A program made the translations under genes and the position numbers. The notes under the pieces are model-generated. The model had not been told where the DNA came from. It saw only the letters and a program-made list of their open reading frames with translations, and made no database searches. Positions 11,536 to 22,690 of a stretch of DNA of 64,000 nucleotides are shown piece after piece. The stretch lies in NCBI RefSeq assembly GCF_905404315.1, contig NC_066286.1, positions 2,115,501 to 2,179,500 of the forward strand, in the 5' to 3' direction. This DNA comes from Leptidea sinapis. Taxonomy: Eukaryota > Arthropoda > Insecta > Lepidoptera > Pieridae. Position 1 is the stretch's first letter; every line of letters starts with the position of its first letter.

Positions 11536-11825
11536 GAAATTTGATTTTTCTGAGAGATGATTTTTTTGATGTAAACTAATTGTAGTAGTTCTGAAGTGTT
11601 AAATTTTTATATAATATAAATTGTCTTTTTGCTTACAATAGCGCAATAAATATATATATCCCCTGGCACATTCCCTATTTGGGGTCGGCCCTCCTGATAC
11701 AAGATCGCCACTGTTTGCGATCTTAGGGTCATTACTGGTGTTAGGTCTATCATCGTCATGTCTTTGTTAACTGTTCTAGTCCAGGTAGTTGGTGAACGGC
11801 CTCTGCCTCTCTTTGCAAGTGCATT

Positions 11826-12140
11826 TAGCAGAGAAAAAGCTACACGTGGCGGCTCTCTTATTCTTGTAAGTAAATTATTTAAATTCAAAGAACGAGAAGA
11901 TATTGTGGGCCTCTCTGTTGAACGTACAATTGAAATAGCCTGTGCAGAGCTCGAGCGCGCCATTGTTGTTAGTATATACAGACCCCCAGATGCAATATAT
12001 GAATTATTTGAAAGTGTATTGGAGGAGGTTTTATTAAAATTATCTGAGTCTAAGAAGTATATCATGATATGTGGTGATTTTAATATTAATTTATTAGAAA
12101 AATCCTCAACCAGTATTAGATTCAGATCTTTATTCAAATC
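11826..12140 (+). pseudogene. LINE-A endonuclease-domain fragment
   Basis: The frame reads FSREKATRGGSLILVSK..., GLSVERTIEIACAEL, VVSIYRPPD and MICGDFNINLLEKS. YRPP and GDFN are hallmark motifs of the APE-type endonuclease of Jockey LINEs. It ends abruptly at the inverted piece that follows. Confidence 0.8.
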
Positions 12141-12199
12141 ATATGATTGTTTATTTTTTTTTAATTATTTGAAATGTTTATTTTTTTTAATTATTTGAA

Positions 12200-12402
12200 T
12201 TTTCTTTATTCAAATCGTTTGATTGTAAGAAAGTCATTTATGTTATAGTAACCTTTATCACACAATCGTTTTTTAACAATTCTTTTGAATAACGTAACAC
12301 CTTTGTTTTGAACATTTTCTGGGATCTTGTTGTAAAAGCATATACATCGCCCCACAAAAGACTTACTAACTCGACTTAGCCGAGTAGTAGGCATCATCAG
12401 TT
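12200..12402 (-). pseudogene. LINE-A C-terminal segment, inverted
   Basis: On the minus strand it reads MPTTRLSRVSKSFVGRCICFYNKIPENVQN...IVKKRLCDKGYYNINDF, the same region as 18900-19090. It is sandwiched between plus-oriented LINE-A pieces. Confidence 0.8.
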
Positions 12403-12404
12403 TA

Positions 12405-12464
12405 TGTCTGTGATTTCACATCCTATTTTGAATAAAAATATTTGAATTTGAATTGAATTTGCCT
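12405..12464 (+). mobile_element. LINE-A 3' terminus
   Basis: tcctattttgaataaaaatatttgaatttgaattgaatt is the same 3' end as at 19265-19310, in plus orientation. Confidence 0.75.
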
Positions 12465-12696
12465 CATCCATATCCATGACTCGTCCCGTCATATGGTGTT
12501 CGTCCCTACGCATTACATGCCCATACCAGCGTAATCAGCCTTCCTGAATTTTATGATGTATAGGTGTAATTTTAAAGGTGCCTCGGATATACTCATTACG
12601 AATTTTGACCGTGTAACACCCCCAGACCAACGCAACATTTTCATTTCGGTGACATGCATTTTTTGTTCGTCACACTTTCTCACATTCAATAAATGA

Positions 12697-12832
12697 ATAT
12701 TTAATAATATTTAACCACATAAATGCTAGTACTTTTATACTGATAAATAAAGCAATTCGTGCGCAGTTACTCCCTAACCATTTCAAATAATTAAAAAATG
12801 CACAACGTTAATGTTCAAGTTTTCACTTCTGC
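12697..12832 (+). repeat. Repeat I
   Basis: ccacataaatgctagtacttttatactgataaataaagc...aacgttaatgttcaagttttcact; reverse copy at 57318-57450. Confidence 0.7.
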
Positions 12833-13077
12833 CGGCACTCCCGGATTGCAACCCGTTATTTTTTTATTTTATAAAATGCTGGGAAACGAAATGGCAAATA
12901 CATAGTTCTCAGCGACTGCAAGCATACGCCTTATTTATTATTTTAGATTTATATCTGTGTTTTATGACTAATTTCCTTAAAAATAAAATAAAAACAACAA
13001 CATCATTATGTAAAACTGATTAGTAAGGAAGCATGTTACACACGAATTGCTCTTATAAAAATGATAATATAGTGAAT

Positions 13078-13500
13078 TTTTAAAGTGAAACTTTTATAAC
13101 ATCGTCTCAAACTTTTTCGTCTGTGTGTTGCATGTCGCGTGACGGTCGGGCGGCGCCTATAGTTCGCAGCAGCTGACCGTGTAGTGTATTGACTATTACT
13201 CATTTGTGCCAGTGATCCACGCTATTTTGTTTGTTTTTGTCAGAGTTTAATGTTAATGCTGTTTGTTAGTGTTTCATGTAATCCTTTTCAATCAATATTT
13301 TTTACCAGGGCTAACGGAGTTCAATAAAAATATTAGTTTGAGACTTAGTCTAATTTTATTTTTTTCCATTATCATTACAATTTTCCAAGTATAAAATTAA
13401 GATTGATAAAGCGATTTTTATAAACTTAATGGAGTTTTATTTCAAAAATTTTTTAGTTAAATGTCTATAATGTGAAAAACAGTTTCACTTTTACCATGGT
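13078..13500. mobile_element. MITE J, long form
   Basis: Ends are inverted: aaagtgaaact at the left and agtttcactttta at 13480-13493. The core gcatgtcgcgtgacggtcgggcggcgcc is shared with 45942. Confidence 0.7.
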
Positions 13501-13514
13501 TTCATAAAAACACC

Positions 13515-13840
13515 CAATCCTTTTTTTATGAAAATAAGAGACGATACGAGCAGGACGTTCAGCTGATGGTAATTGATACGCCCTGCACATGTCAATACAG
13601 TGTCATTCAGGATTCTTGAAAAACTCAAAATCTCTTAGTGGTTCTACAACTGCGCTCGTCACCTTGAGACATAAGATGTTAAGTCTTATTTGCCTAGTGA
13701 TTTCGCTAGCTACGGCGCCCTTCAGACTGAAACATAGTAGTGTTAACATTACTGCTTCACGGCAGAAATAAGTGCCGTTTTGGTACCCATAATCTAGCCG
13801 GCATCCTGTGCAAAGGAGCCTCCCACTGGTAAATTAGGCG
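13515..13840 (-). mobile_element. SINE-A, near full length
   Basis: It runs from tttttttatgaaaataagagacga to cctcccactgg. It has landed at the 5' edge of the LINE-B fragment that follows. Confidence 0.85.
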
Positions 13841-13851
13841 CACCCCAGTAT

Positions 13852-14335
13852 CAATCAGCTCGAACCATTTGATCGCGTGCAACGGAGAGCTGCTCTAATT
13901 GTCGAGGACCCAGTGCTCTGTGAACGGCTGGATCACTTGGCGTTGCGTAGAGACATTGCTTCATTGTCTTCTACCGCATTTATCACATGGGAGTGTTCCG
14001 AAGTGAACTGATTCGTGCTGCAGAACACCACCTTCACACGACATGCCACGAATTAGCATATCATCCCCACCATCTGGACATGTAGCATTCCTCCAGAGTA
14101 CGGTCTTCAAGGAACTTTCTTCCTCGTACCACCAAGCCGTGGAATGAGCTTCCTTGTGCAGTATTTCCAGAGCGATACGACATGGGCACCTTTAAAAAGA
14201 CAACTACATCGTAGTAAAAGGCTGGAAACACTCCTGTCATTCCTCGTGTTGCAAGAAAATGTGAACGGCGGTGATCACTTAAAATCAGGTGACCCGTACG
14301 CTCATTTATCCTCCTCTGTCATAAAAATAAACCGC
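13852..14335 (+). pseudogene. LINE-B RT C-terminus and 3' end
   Basis: Broken frames spell APQYQ, RVQRRAALIVEDPVLCERLDHLALRRDIAS, HMGVFRSELI, HHLHTTCHELAYHPHHLD, RNFLPRTTKPWNELPCAVFPERYDMGTFKK, then the 3' UTR cggcggtgatcactt...gacccgtacgctcattt ending tgtcataaaaat. It is a non-LTR element; the clade (CR1/R1-like) is uncertain. Confidence 0.75.
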
Positions 14336-14709
14336 AGTCACTAAGTGTATGATATTATAAAAGAAAATCATACAATATTAAGCCGTTGAGTATATATTTT
14401 GTAGTTGTAACGCCATTGTAAAGACTATATTTTACTCACCTTGTACAACCATAGGTTACACAGCGCAATTGTTATTTGATAAACAATTCAAATTATTTTC
14501 CCACATCTCAAATTCCATGTTTTTCACAAAGCAAAGATAATATCTTGAGGTTTCGTACATTATTTTGTCATTCACTATTCTTCTAGCCGCAAAGTGCGTT
14601 TATTATTTCTTTTATAACGAGTATTTCGTATTATTTATTGCATTATTTTTATAGAAATTACTGACGCAACGAACCACAGAGTGATCATAATAATATGTTG
14701 AGAATATAT

Positions 14710-14748
14710 GAAATAGTTATCATTTAGGTACTATATGATAACTATTTC
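14710..14748. other. 14-bp perfect inverted repeat
   Basis: gaaatagttatcat (14710-14723) and atgataactatttc (14735-14748) around an 11-base loop. Confidence 0.8.
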
Positions 14749-14754
14749 TGTGTT

Positions 14755-14850
14755 ATTATCATCACCATTATCAGCCGGAAGACTTCCATTGTTGGACAAA
14801 GGCCTTCCACAAAGATTTCCACGACGATCGCTCCTGCGCTGTGCTATGTG
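14755..14850 (-). pseudogene. RTE-like LINE C-terminal remnant
   Basis: The minus strand reads QERSSWKSLWKAFVQQWKSSG and ends in the (atgatg) tail at 14757-14772. Confidence 0.65.
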
Positions 14851-15689
14851 TCATATATATTCATTATAACTTTTCGGGGGCTTAAATATGGCTGATCCAT
14901 GCATCAACAGGTGCTCCTTGTCGTGCCAGGTTGACCTGGTATCGTTAATAAATCATTGTATTTGTTGGATGCGATTACTAATTATGACAGTAATTACGAC
15001 CATCATGTTCACAAAGCATCCTTACTCAAATAAATTCAAGCTCTAAACGTCGATGCATCCAATTTAGGATAATTTATATTTAAACTGTTTATTATTTATT
15101 CTTTTTTATAAAATATTTGATATTATAAAAATATGGAACGTTCCCTAGGGTTGAAACTCGTTTAAAATAATAGTTTGTGATTAAGTTGGTAGGTGTCTAA
15201 AACAAATACATTATGTTGTATATGTAGCGCAACACGCCGGATTACCTGTACACGGTCCTTTTATGCTTGTTTTTTTTTTTTTCAAATAATAGTGAAAAAT
15301 CATATTTTTTTTTAAACAATTTATATACATTTAAACACATTCTTATGTAAATCATAAGTCCTTTATTTTGCTAGAAAACATTCGTTTTAGGGTATCAATG
15401 TTATCGGCCATTTCTGGCTTGCAATATTATTATTAAATATTAATTAATTCGTTTAATTACAAAATTCTTCTTATTATTATAATTGATTTAACATTAATAA
15501 ACTCTATATTTTAAGCACTTAGGTCAATTTAAATTATAATTATTATTTTTAGATGTCATTATTTAAAGAATTTAGAAATTAATATTTTTTTAAAGTCAAT
15601 TTAATTTAATCTAATGTTTTAATATTTCATTTTTGAAAAAAACATTTATCTATAAGCCATGTAAAAAGATCCTTTTTAAATCGTTAGAC
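14851..15689. other. No gene recognised
   Basis: Long AT-rich stretch; T15 run at about 15271. Confidence 0.5.
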
Positions 15690-16380
15690 GGGTAATATGC
15701 GTAAGCTTGGAGGGAGTTTATTAAATATTTTTATACACATGATATACCTACATTTTCCGTAGGACGCATTATGAAATCTGTGTGCAATCACCAGTCTGTC
15801 ACCGTTTCTTGTATTACTCGGATAAATATCTCTTGCTTTTGTAAATAAATGGTCATGTTGTTTGACAAAGATACATATTTCGTATATATACATACAGGAA
15901 AATGGAAGAATATGTAATACTTTAAACAGTGGTTCACACGAATCTAAGTAAAAAGCTCCTGTCACAGCTCTTAAGCATCTCTTTTGGGCTATGAAAGCTC
16001 TATTAGCCTCGCTAGAGTTTCCCCACAAGATGAGTCTATCATGATTATTGATATGTCATCGGCGAATAAATAACAGTCATTAATATAAATAATGGTCCAA
16101 GAACGCTTCCTTGCGGAACACGAAATCTAAATAAAACTAATAACTAAATTTAAAGTTTGATTATTGGGCAATTATGGTAGCCTTTTCGTCGATAGAATTG
16201 ATCTCCACACATTGCTGGCGGTCTTTTAAGTAAGACTCCATCCAGTTAAGAGCTGGTCCTCTAATGCCATTTTGCTGCAACTTATCCAACAAGGTGGTGT
16301 GTCATACGAAGTCAAAAGCCTTGCTCATATCAAAAAATATTACACACGTTGGTTTTTTGAATGTATATTTTCTGCAGTGC
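15690..16380 (-). pseudogene. LINE reverse transcriptase fragment
   Basis: From right to left on the minus strand: IFFDMSKAFDFV (RT palm aspartate), TTLLDKLQQNGIRGPALNWM, ESYLKDRQQCVEI, a decayed VPQGSVLGP region, then WGNSSEANRAFIAQKRCLRA and IKIFNKLPPSLRILP. It spans the palm to the C-terminus, with the catalytic (F/Y)xDD stretch missing or broken by deletion. Confidence 0.75.
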
Positions 16381-17154
16381 AGTTTAAATGCAGCTAATGA
16401 AGTAACCGAGGCCAAGAAAATAGTTTTTAGAATTGTAATCCGTTTATCGGTGAGTCTGTTTGTTTGTGCTCCATTATCTCAGAAACAGCTAAACAGTGTG
16501 TATTATGCCTGAAACAACAATGGAATCACGCAATCATTACCGACCTAATAAAGTATCGAATAATCGTCAATCGAAAACCGAGAACCATCATTCGAATTAG
16601 TTTACAAAACAAAAAAGTATTTGTAATTGAAATAATACATAGAAAACAACGCATACATCACATACGCGCGCACGCGTAAATTTTTTTAGTATTAAGTGGA
16701 ATATTAAAGCGATACCTCTACGCGTTCTTGATAAAATCATCTTGATCCTCCCAGGATTTTGTACTTAAGTAGGGTAAAAATAAAATACGTTGACAAAGCT
16801 GAAGCCCTAGTATTAGTACCGACACAAGTCGACTATAATTACGGCACAACTTTCTATGTTCCTAAAGGTTATCGTAGACTAATGGTACGGTCGACATAAA
16901 AACCATTATATTCCACTTATTTTAATTACAAACACACATCAGCCTTCAGGTGTGCACGTTGAATATTGATTCGGTTCGCGAACAGAATGCTAATACCGCG
17001 GCTATGTCCATGTACAGCCCTTGGGGCCCTCGTCTTAGAATTCTTGACGACGTATTGTGAGCCTCAGGGGCATTGCTGCAAGTGATAAGCTGAAAGAGAG
17101 TTAAAACAGCCTTTTAAAATTCAGTGAAGTTTTCTCACTTTGTCTTATTAGTGC
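16381..17154. other. No gene recognised
   Basis: cgcgcgcacgcg near 16665 and 'atctcagaaacagctaaac' resembling a transposon phrase, but no boundary found. Confidence 0.4.
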
Positions 17155-17330
17155 ATTCTTCTCAATCGGTCACTCTTGTCAGAGTGATCGTGGTCGCTAA
17201 GATGATGCGACATTAGTCGTCATTGGTCTCCTTAGTTTTGGGTCGCACTGCCTCCCGCGCTATGCTATTCCACTTTTGGTGATTTGTAGCATTTCGGGAG
17301 CACTCCATCACAGTTGAATCACACATCACA
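17155..17330 (-). pseudogene. RTE-like LINE C-terminal remnant
   Basis: The minus strand reads STVMECSRNATNHQKWNSIA, REAVRPKTKETNDD, resembling 45130-45240 (CSRNATIHQK..SIARKAVLPKTKE). Confidence 0.55.
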
Positions 17331-18299
17331 TTAGGGTATAGTATCTATCATTTTTTTTATCAAGGTTTTGTACCCGAAGATTAATAAATCATGTCCGTTC
17401 ATCTGTCTGTCTCTATGTCAGACGGCTGTACCACATAAGGTCATCCATAAATTACATCGCACAAATTTTATGGGGTTTTGACCCCCCGCCGTCCTTGAAT
17501 TAATTAAAACAGTAATTTTTCCTTCACTTCCGAAAAAAATCGAGATGAAGTCGATATATCTTTCCAATTACTTCATGATGTCGAACACTGAATGCATTAT
17601 ATAAGTTCTCAATTTTTATCCAAAGTCGTATATATTTTTAATAATTCCGCTATCGCTTATGACAAGGGCCACGTACCAGCTTGTTGGCCTCGCCGACCAT
17701 ATTCGTCATTGATGACACGTTGGCCGAAGCCTGTTGCTGGAACTAGAACATGCGAGCTGTCTTGATACCGCCCGGGCCCGCCGTCCCCAAACAGTTGATC
17801 GTTAACCTTTCATTACTTTGTGCCCACTTATTTGTTGTTTTGGTTTATTATTAATGTTAAATAACTTCGCTCTAGTTAAGGGCTCCTTCATTAGTCTTGG
17901 TATTCAGTTTAACAATAAAATACCAGACAGTATATAAACTACTAGAAGAACATATAAGAAACTCAACAGCCACTCTTTTCAATCAAATAGAGTATTTTAC
18001 AATGGCTGTAATATACATAACAAATTAGTTTGTAAGGTGCTGAAACCAATAATATATCAGTCGTGTTTAAATATTATACTTCAATTATTATATAAAAAGT
18101 AATAAATAAGTAACTATATAAATATAAATAAATGTATTGTATCAGAAGAAATAAATTTTGAGCAGCAGAAATTAGTTAAATTTGTTAAATTATTTTCTTA
18201 TACTTAAAGCCAGTTCCTACAAATTGTATGAATCACATTTAATAGATTGAGTTCGACAACTAGCTCTCAAGAAAAAAATATGCCAAAATTGTTTTCCAG
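17331..18299. other. No gene recognised
   Basis: A GC-richer patch at 17655-17800 (ttggcctcgccgacc, cgcccgggcccgccg) may be a LINE relic; the rest is AT-rich. Confidence 0.4.
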
Positions 18300-18580
18300 T
18301 GTCATGTTTTTCAGAGGCCTTTGCACAGGATGCCGGATGGATTATCCTATTTTAGATGCCTTTTTCAGCCGTGAAATAGTAGTGCCGCCGTAGCTAGTGA
18401 ATTTACTGGGCAAATGAGACTTAACATCTTATGTCTCAAGGTGACGAGGGAAATTGTAATGCCACTCAGAATTTTTGAATTTTTCAACTTCATGCGTACA
18501 CATTACTGCTTCACGGCTGAAAAAGGCGACGTTACTGATAATCTAGCCGGCATCCTGTGCAAAGGAGCCTTCTACTGGTA
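18300..18580 (+). mobile_element. SINE-A, internally rearranged
   Basis: The 5' part (cagaggcctttgcacaggatgccgg) and middle (gccgtagctagtgaatttactggg) are followed by an inverted 5' segment (acattactgcttcacggc...catcctgtgcaaaggagcc, 18498-18575), giving a fold-back of the element's own head. Confidence 0.75.
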
Positions 18581-18746
18581 AGATGTACCTTAAATTAATG
18601 TTGTTAACATTTATCTTATAACTATTATTGATATGTTTTACGACCTACTTTTAAATAATAAGCTGGGCAAAAAGATCTTTGTATGTTATATGAAAACTTA
18701 AGAAATTCTTTTAAAGCTTTTTAATAAACTTTTGTTGAACTGAACT

Positions 18747-19118
18747 GCGATTTATAACCTAGGTCCTAAAGAATTATTAAGAGAAAAATTTAAAGAAATA
18801 AACATTTTGACTATTGCTTCTCAATACATTTTTGATAATGTTCTGTATGTTCATAAGCACATTGAGGAATTTTCTAGAAACTGTGACATTCATAATATTA
18901 ACACGAGGAACAAACATAAACTTGTTATGCCTACTACTCGGTTGGGTAGAGTTAGTAAGTCTTTTGTTGGGCGATGTATATTCTTCTACAATATGATCCC
19001 AGAAACTGTACAAAACAAATGTGTTACGAAATTTAAAAGAATTGTTAAAAAACGTTTGTGTGGGAAAGGTTATTATAGCATAAACGATTTTCTTAATGAC
19101 ACCACGGACTGGGAATAA
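18747..19118 (+). pseudogene. Jockey-like LINE-A, RT C-terminus
   Basis: This open frame of 123 codons plus stop reads AIYNLGPKELLREKFKEINI..., then TRNKHKLVMPTTRLGRVSKSF, ...KFKRIVKKRLCGKGYY..., DTTDWE-stop. It is the C-terminal end of a Jockey-clade reverse transcriptase polyprotein. The 3' UTR continues to about 19310 and ends in repeats of ttgaatttgaa after tcctattttgaataaaaata. The element is 5'-truncated before the RT catalytic region, so it is inactive. Confidence 0.8.
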
Positions 19119-19339
19119 AACGAACACCTTGAAGCTCTTTAATTTATAAATGTTTATTGTACGATATCACATTGTAATCCATGAAAAGCCCGCTGAGTTT
19201 CTTGCGCCCGGTCTGAGGCAGTCTCTTTTGAATGGGTGGTAGTTTTTGACGTTCAATAAGTGATTTTAAATCCTATTTTGAATAAAAATATTTGAATTTC
19301 AATTTGAATTTGAAACGAAGACAAATTGTTTAGATTTGA

Positions 19340-19500
19340 AAGCGAGACATCTCAAGTCAATTATCAACTTGAGAGTTGAACAACATATACAAAAATTTAT
19401 GGTCCATACGTACTCGAACGGTTGGCTCAGCTGCTAAGAGCGCTCGGACAGAACCCGAGAGTTCGCGGGTTCTAGTCCCGCATTGTTCATAAATTTTGGT
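19340..19500 (+). mobile_element. tRNA-headed SINE-2 with intact cloverleaf
   Basis: Bases 19416-19488 fold as a 73-nt cloverleaf: 7-bp acceptor (GAACGGT/ATTGTTC, two G-U), 4-bp D stem, 5-bp anticodon stem CTCGG/CCGAG with loop ACAGAAC, 5-base variable region, and 5-bp T stem GCGGG/CCCGC with loop TTCTAGT. The loop lacks U33 and the family recurs at 2080, 20930 and 52080-52390, so this is a SINE head rather than a working tRNA gene. Confidence 0.75.
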
Positions 19501-19559
19501 TACAAATGTAATTTATGAAATTTAGAATTTCTGATCAAATAATATATAGTTGTTACAAA

Positions 19560-19965
19560 AAACTTAAAAACACGCTTTTTATAGAAAACCAAACTTAAAA
19601 TAGAAAATTTATAATGAAATTTAAAATTTACATCAATTCCTGCCTTATTGATTGATAGATGAAAATTATATAAATTAACAAAAATCTTATTTGCAAGTTG
19701 AAAAATGGAATAATTTTATCAAATTAAAATATTGTCATCTCGATAAATCCCTACGAAGTTTGAACGCAATCTGGCCGTTTAAAATGGGTCAAAATCGCGC
19801 CCAAATGAGTTCGTTACAAACAAGCATACATAAAGGTGAAGCTACTAAAAAGCGTGTAAAAAAGGGGACAAGATGTGAATGGCCTACCGTCATCGTGATC
19901 AAAGACCACACCCTTTCTATTGATGAATTTAGTCCGTACTCAGAACTTCTAACTTTATAATAATA
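19560..19965 (-). mobile_element. MITE G
   Basis: Ends near acttaaaaacacgctttttat and ctaaaaagcgtgtaaaaaa are inverted repeats. The body (aatgggtcaaaatcgcgcccaaatgag) is shared with 53105-53470 and 53815-54060. An 89-codon frame inside is not a gene. Confidence 0.65.
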
Positions 19966-20040
19966 ATAAATCATTTTATATCAGGCTACAAGGCCCATAA
20001 AATAAATACATTATAATATAACATACATATTTATATAACT

Positions 20041-20600
20041 AGAATCTACGTCACATTTTCGCGGTGATGTGAGGCGCGGGTTCGGTAACTTCCGGCGGTC
20101 GGCGACGTCCGCGATACTTGCGGAACACGACCCCCTTCGGCCACACATTCCCGTCCAGGAAGGTCGATATATGTTCTGTCGGGACGCGAACAACAAAAGA
20201 GTTAAAATCTACTGCGTGACACGTCACCAACTTTTCGAACCCCAACCGAAACCTTGTCTTCTCCACCAAGTACTGAACAATGTCGGAGGCCTTGGTGGTG
20301 TGGTGAAAGCGAGAGACGTGGATATACGTCGCTGGGACTACGGGACGCAGGAGCTGGTTCTGTCCTATCGGTGCTGTGCCACATGGATTATGACTAGGAG
20401 GCCTCCTCTTCTTCCGCTCCACCTTAATGAAGCCATCCTTGTCGATCTGACCCTTCGACATAATTATACAAGCGGGTTCGTTGCGGGCGTGCCCTCTGTC
20501 CTCAGCACTGTCCGCTTTCTGGGTTGCTGGCGGATGGCAGCAGCATAGTCACGTTGAGGTGTTGACGTGACGACAGCAGGTGACACCTCTGACACCTTTA
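20041..20600 (-). pseudogene. Jockey-type LINE ORF1 (gag-like) remnant
   Basis: A 136-codon open frame from 20461 to 20051 contains KDGFIKVERKKRR, ATYIHVSRFHHTTKASDIVQ, YLVEKTRFRLGFEKLVTCHA, VDFNSFVVRVPTEHI and FWPKG-like NVWPKGVVFRKYRGRRRPP. This pattern is the conserved C-terminal part of ORF1 proteins of insect non-LTR elements. An overlapping plus-strand frame (20069-20548) is its antisense shadow. Confidence 0.75.
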
Positions 20601-20914
20601 GCCTCTAATGTTACTCAGATGTTGGTAGTATAGATCAAACAAGATGGTTCTGCCCAGCGTAAAAGCTCATAACAAAGTACACCCATTGTATAGTTCAACT
20701 ATGTAACGTGAGGCTTTGTTATAACTTTAACAAGAAACGCTACCTGCCCAATTACATCATAACAAGCTTTTTTTATCAACCTACTTAGTTTTTTATCGAT
20801 AAGTTACAATTTATAAGGTCGTTACTCCAACCTTGGTTCAAGCAATGGATGTTGTGGGCTACAATTGTGATTAATTTCTCAATTACCTATAAATAAAATT
20901 TGAAAATAAATTTT

Positions 20915-21085
20915 GAACGATTATGCTGAGTTGGGGGCCTCTTCCAACTGAGCTAACCGTTCGAGTGACGTATCGTCATAACATCTTGTATGCTCTGTTC
21001 AACTCTCAGGTTGCTCCGTTGGAAGAGCACTAGCACAGAACGCGAGAGGTCGTGGGTTTGAGTCCCGCATCGTCCATATATACTG
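20915..21085. mobile_element. SINE-2, two heads in inverted order
   Basis: A minus-strand head (cctcttccaactgagctaaccgttcgagtgacg) is followed by a plus-strand one (gttgctccgttggaagagcactagcac...cgtgggtttgagtcccgcatcg). Confidence 0.65.
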
Positions 21086-21959
21086 CTAAGGATTTTTCTC
21101 GAATGATGTTGAACAGTGTAGTAAATAATAAACAATCATCAAGAAATAAAAAACAAGTAAACAAGTTGTTTACGCAACACCTGGTTATGTTATACTCAAC
21201 TTAAAGTGTTTGGGGCATAAGGTCGAGATTGGCTTAGTACCTATTGATATAGGTATTATATATTATGACTAGCAAAAATTTTTAATGAGCGTGACTTTCA
21301 CCCGGTTTAATTTGTCAAATTTTCTTGAGAATTTAAAGACGTATCAAAAACCGATGACAATTCAATTTCTTCATAAGTTTCGTCTTATTTTATTACCTGA
21401 ATCACCAGTATAGTAAAAAAAAACGACACAACTACTATGTAAGAAGAGATCAAATCTTGAAAAAATTACTTTTTATTCCATTTTGAGAAATATTTCTACA
21501 ATACTCTATAATTCAGCTTCAGGTTTACGAACTGTAATAAGTAAGACCCCAGACTGATTAAGGATTAGTCTCTGCTGCGCTCCAACTAGATACCGCAGGT
21601 GCAGTCGCGGTGTTTGTCAACTAATACTACGCCCAAGTGGGCGTACTCGAGCCAATCTCGAACAATGTGTGACGTTCAACATGCCACATGTTCTGTTAAA
21701 CTTTGCTAATAATTGAAACTTGCCGGTTTGTGTAGAAAAACTTAAAAAAATAATACTATAATAAATAAGAAAGACACTTAGATCACATGTCATCCGTAAA
21801 TATATTGTATTTTATTTATTTCAATGTAAAATAACACGAAGCGTATGTTACAAAACTTGAAAGATGCCATTGCAAGATGCCACGCATACAATCATCTAAT
21901 AGTTGCCGTAATATATAATAGCTATTGTTCTTAGGTAGTGCAGTTGAAACACAGCGGAA
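21086..21959. other. No gene recognised
   Basis: 21275-21420 (aaaaaccgatgacaattcaatttcttcataag) weakly resembles MITE G; nothing else is recognisable. Confidence 0.4.
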
Positions 21960-22170
21960 ACCAATCCTTAATGTTCTTAGATTGAAAGAAAGAAAGAAAA
22001 AATGTTTATTGACGTCATTATATATTCTGATAATAGTTCTTAAAGTTATACTAATCTAATAATGATCAAATGACGCCAATGGGTCCCCAACTCAGCATAG
22101 CTGTGGTTTCGAAAGAATCCACAACGCTGGTCTTCCGTGGAAACCCAGAGAGCGCTACTAACGCACAGTC
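21960..22170. repeat. Repeat K
   Basis: aatgtttattgacgtcattatatattctgataatagttc...ggaaacccagagagcgctactaacgc matches 52900-53085 in the same orientation, preceded here by a gaaagaaagaaag tract. Confidence 0.75.
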
Positions 22171-22574
22171 CTGTCACACGAAGGTGTACAAACTATTTAT
22201 TCTGTATGAGCATAAAGCACAGAAAATAGTGAAACTCGGATCTAAAATTAAAACTAACAACAATTAAACTGATTAAGGATTGGTTTCACCCCAGATTAAA
22301 ACAGCGAATCACAATTCATTAAACACACAACAACCTACGAACTCTAGCTATATTTAGTTTCCTAAATAAATATAAACTTATATCGTAAATTACCATAATA
22401 ACGTTCAAATCGAAACATCAATGCATTAAATTATTTTTATGAGGTTATCGACTTATTTTAACACATTGATGACTACAATCTTATACAGTTTTTTGTTTAT
22501 TTACTTATTTTCCACAAATAAATATGTTTTCTAATAACTATTGTACGCTAGCAATTACTTTCTTGTACAAAGGC

Positions 22575-22690
22575 CGGCAATGCTCCTGTGAATCCTCTGG
22601 TGTTGCAAGAGAATGTGGGCGGCGGTGATCACTTAACACCAGGTGACCCGTACGCTCGTTTGTCCTCCTATTCCATAAAAAAAAGAATAT
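22575..22690 (+). mobile_element. LINE-B 3' end
   Basis: ccggcaatgctcctgtgaatcctctggtgttgcaagagaatg...cgctcgtttgtcctcctattccataaaaaaaa, with A-tail. Confidence 0.8.

Larger units (their letters stand above)
11640..12670 (-). pseudogene. Outer LINE C-terminus split by LINE-A
   Basis: On the minus strand 12670-12465 reads KMHVTEMKMLRWSGGVTR..., WYGHVMRRDEHH..., RVMDMDEA, and 11830-11640 continues AKRGRGRSPTTWTRTVNKDM.... Together these are the typical C-terminal order of another insect LINE ('LRW..GVTR ... WYGHVMRR ... RGRP...W'). The LINE-A material at 11826-12464 lies exactly between the two halves. Confidence 0.7.

Noticed and set aside
11607..12137. 176-codon minus-strand ORF
   Set aside because: It runs antisense to the LINE-A endonuclease and merges into the outer LINE C-terminus; only the 11640-11830 part is real (decayed) coding.
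19416..19488. Functional tRNA gene
   Set aside because: Lacks U33, belongs to a dispersed family with shared flanks at three other loci.
20069..20548. 159-codon plus-strand ORF
   Set aside because: Antisense shadow of the LINE ORF1 remnant, which has the recognisable motifs.
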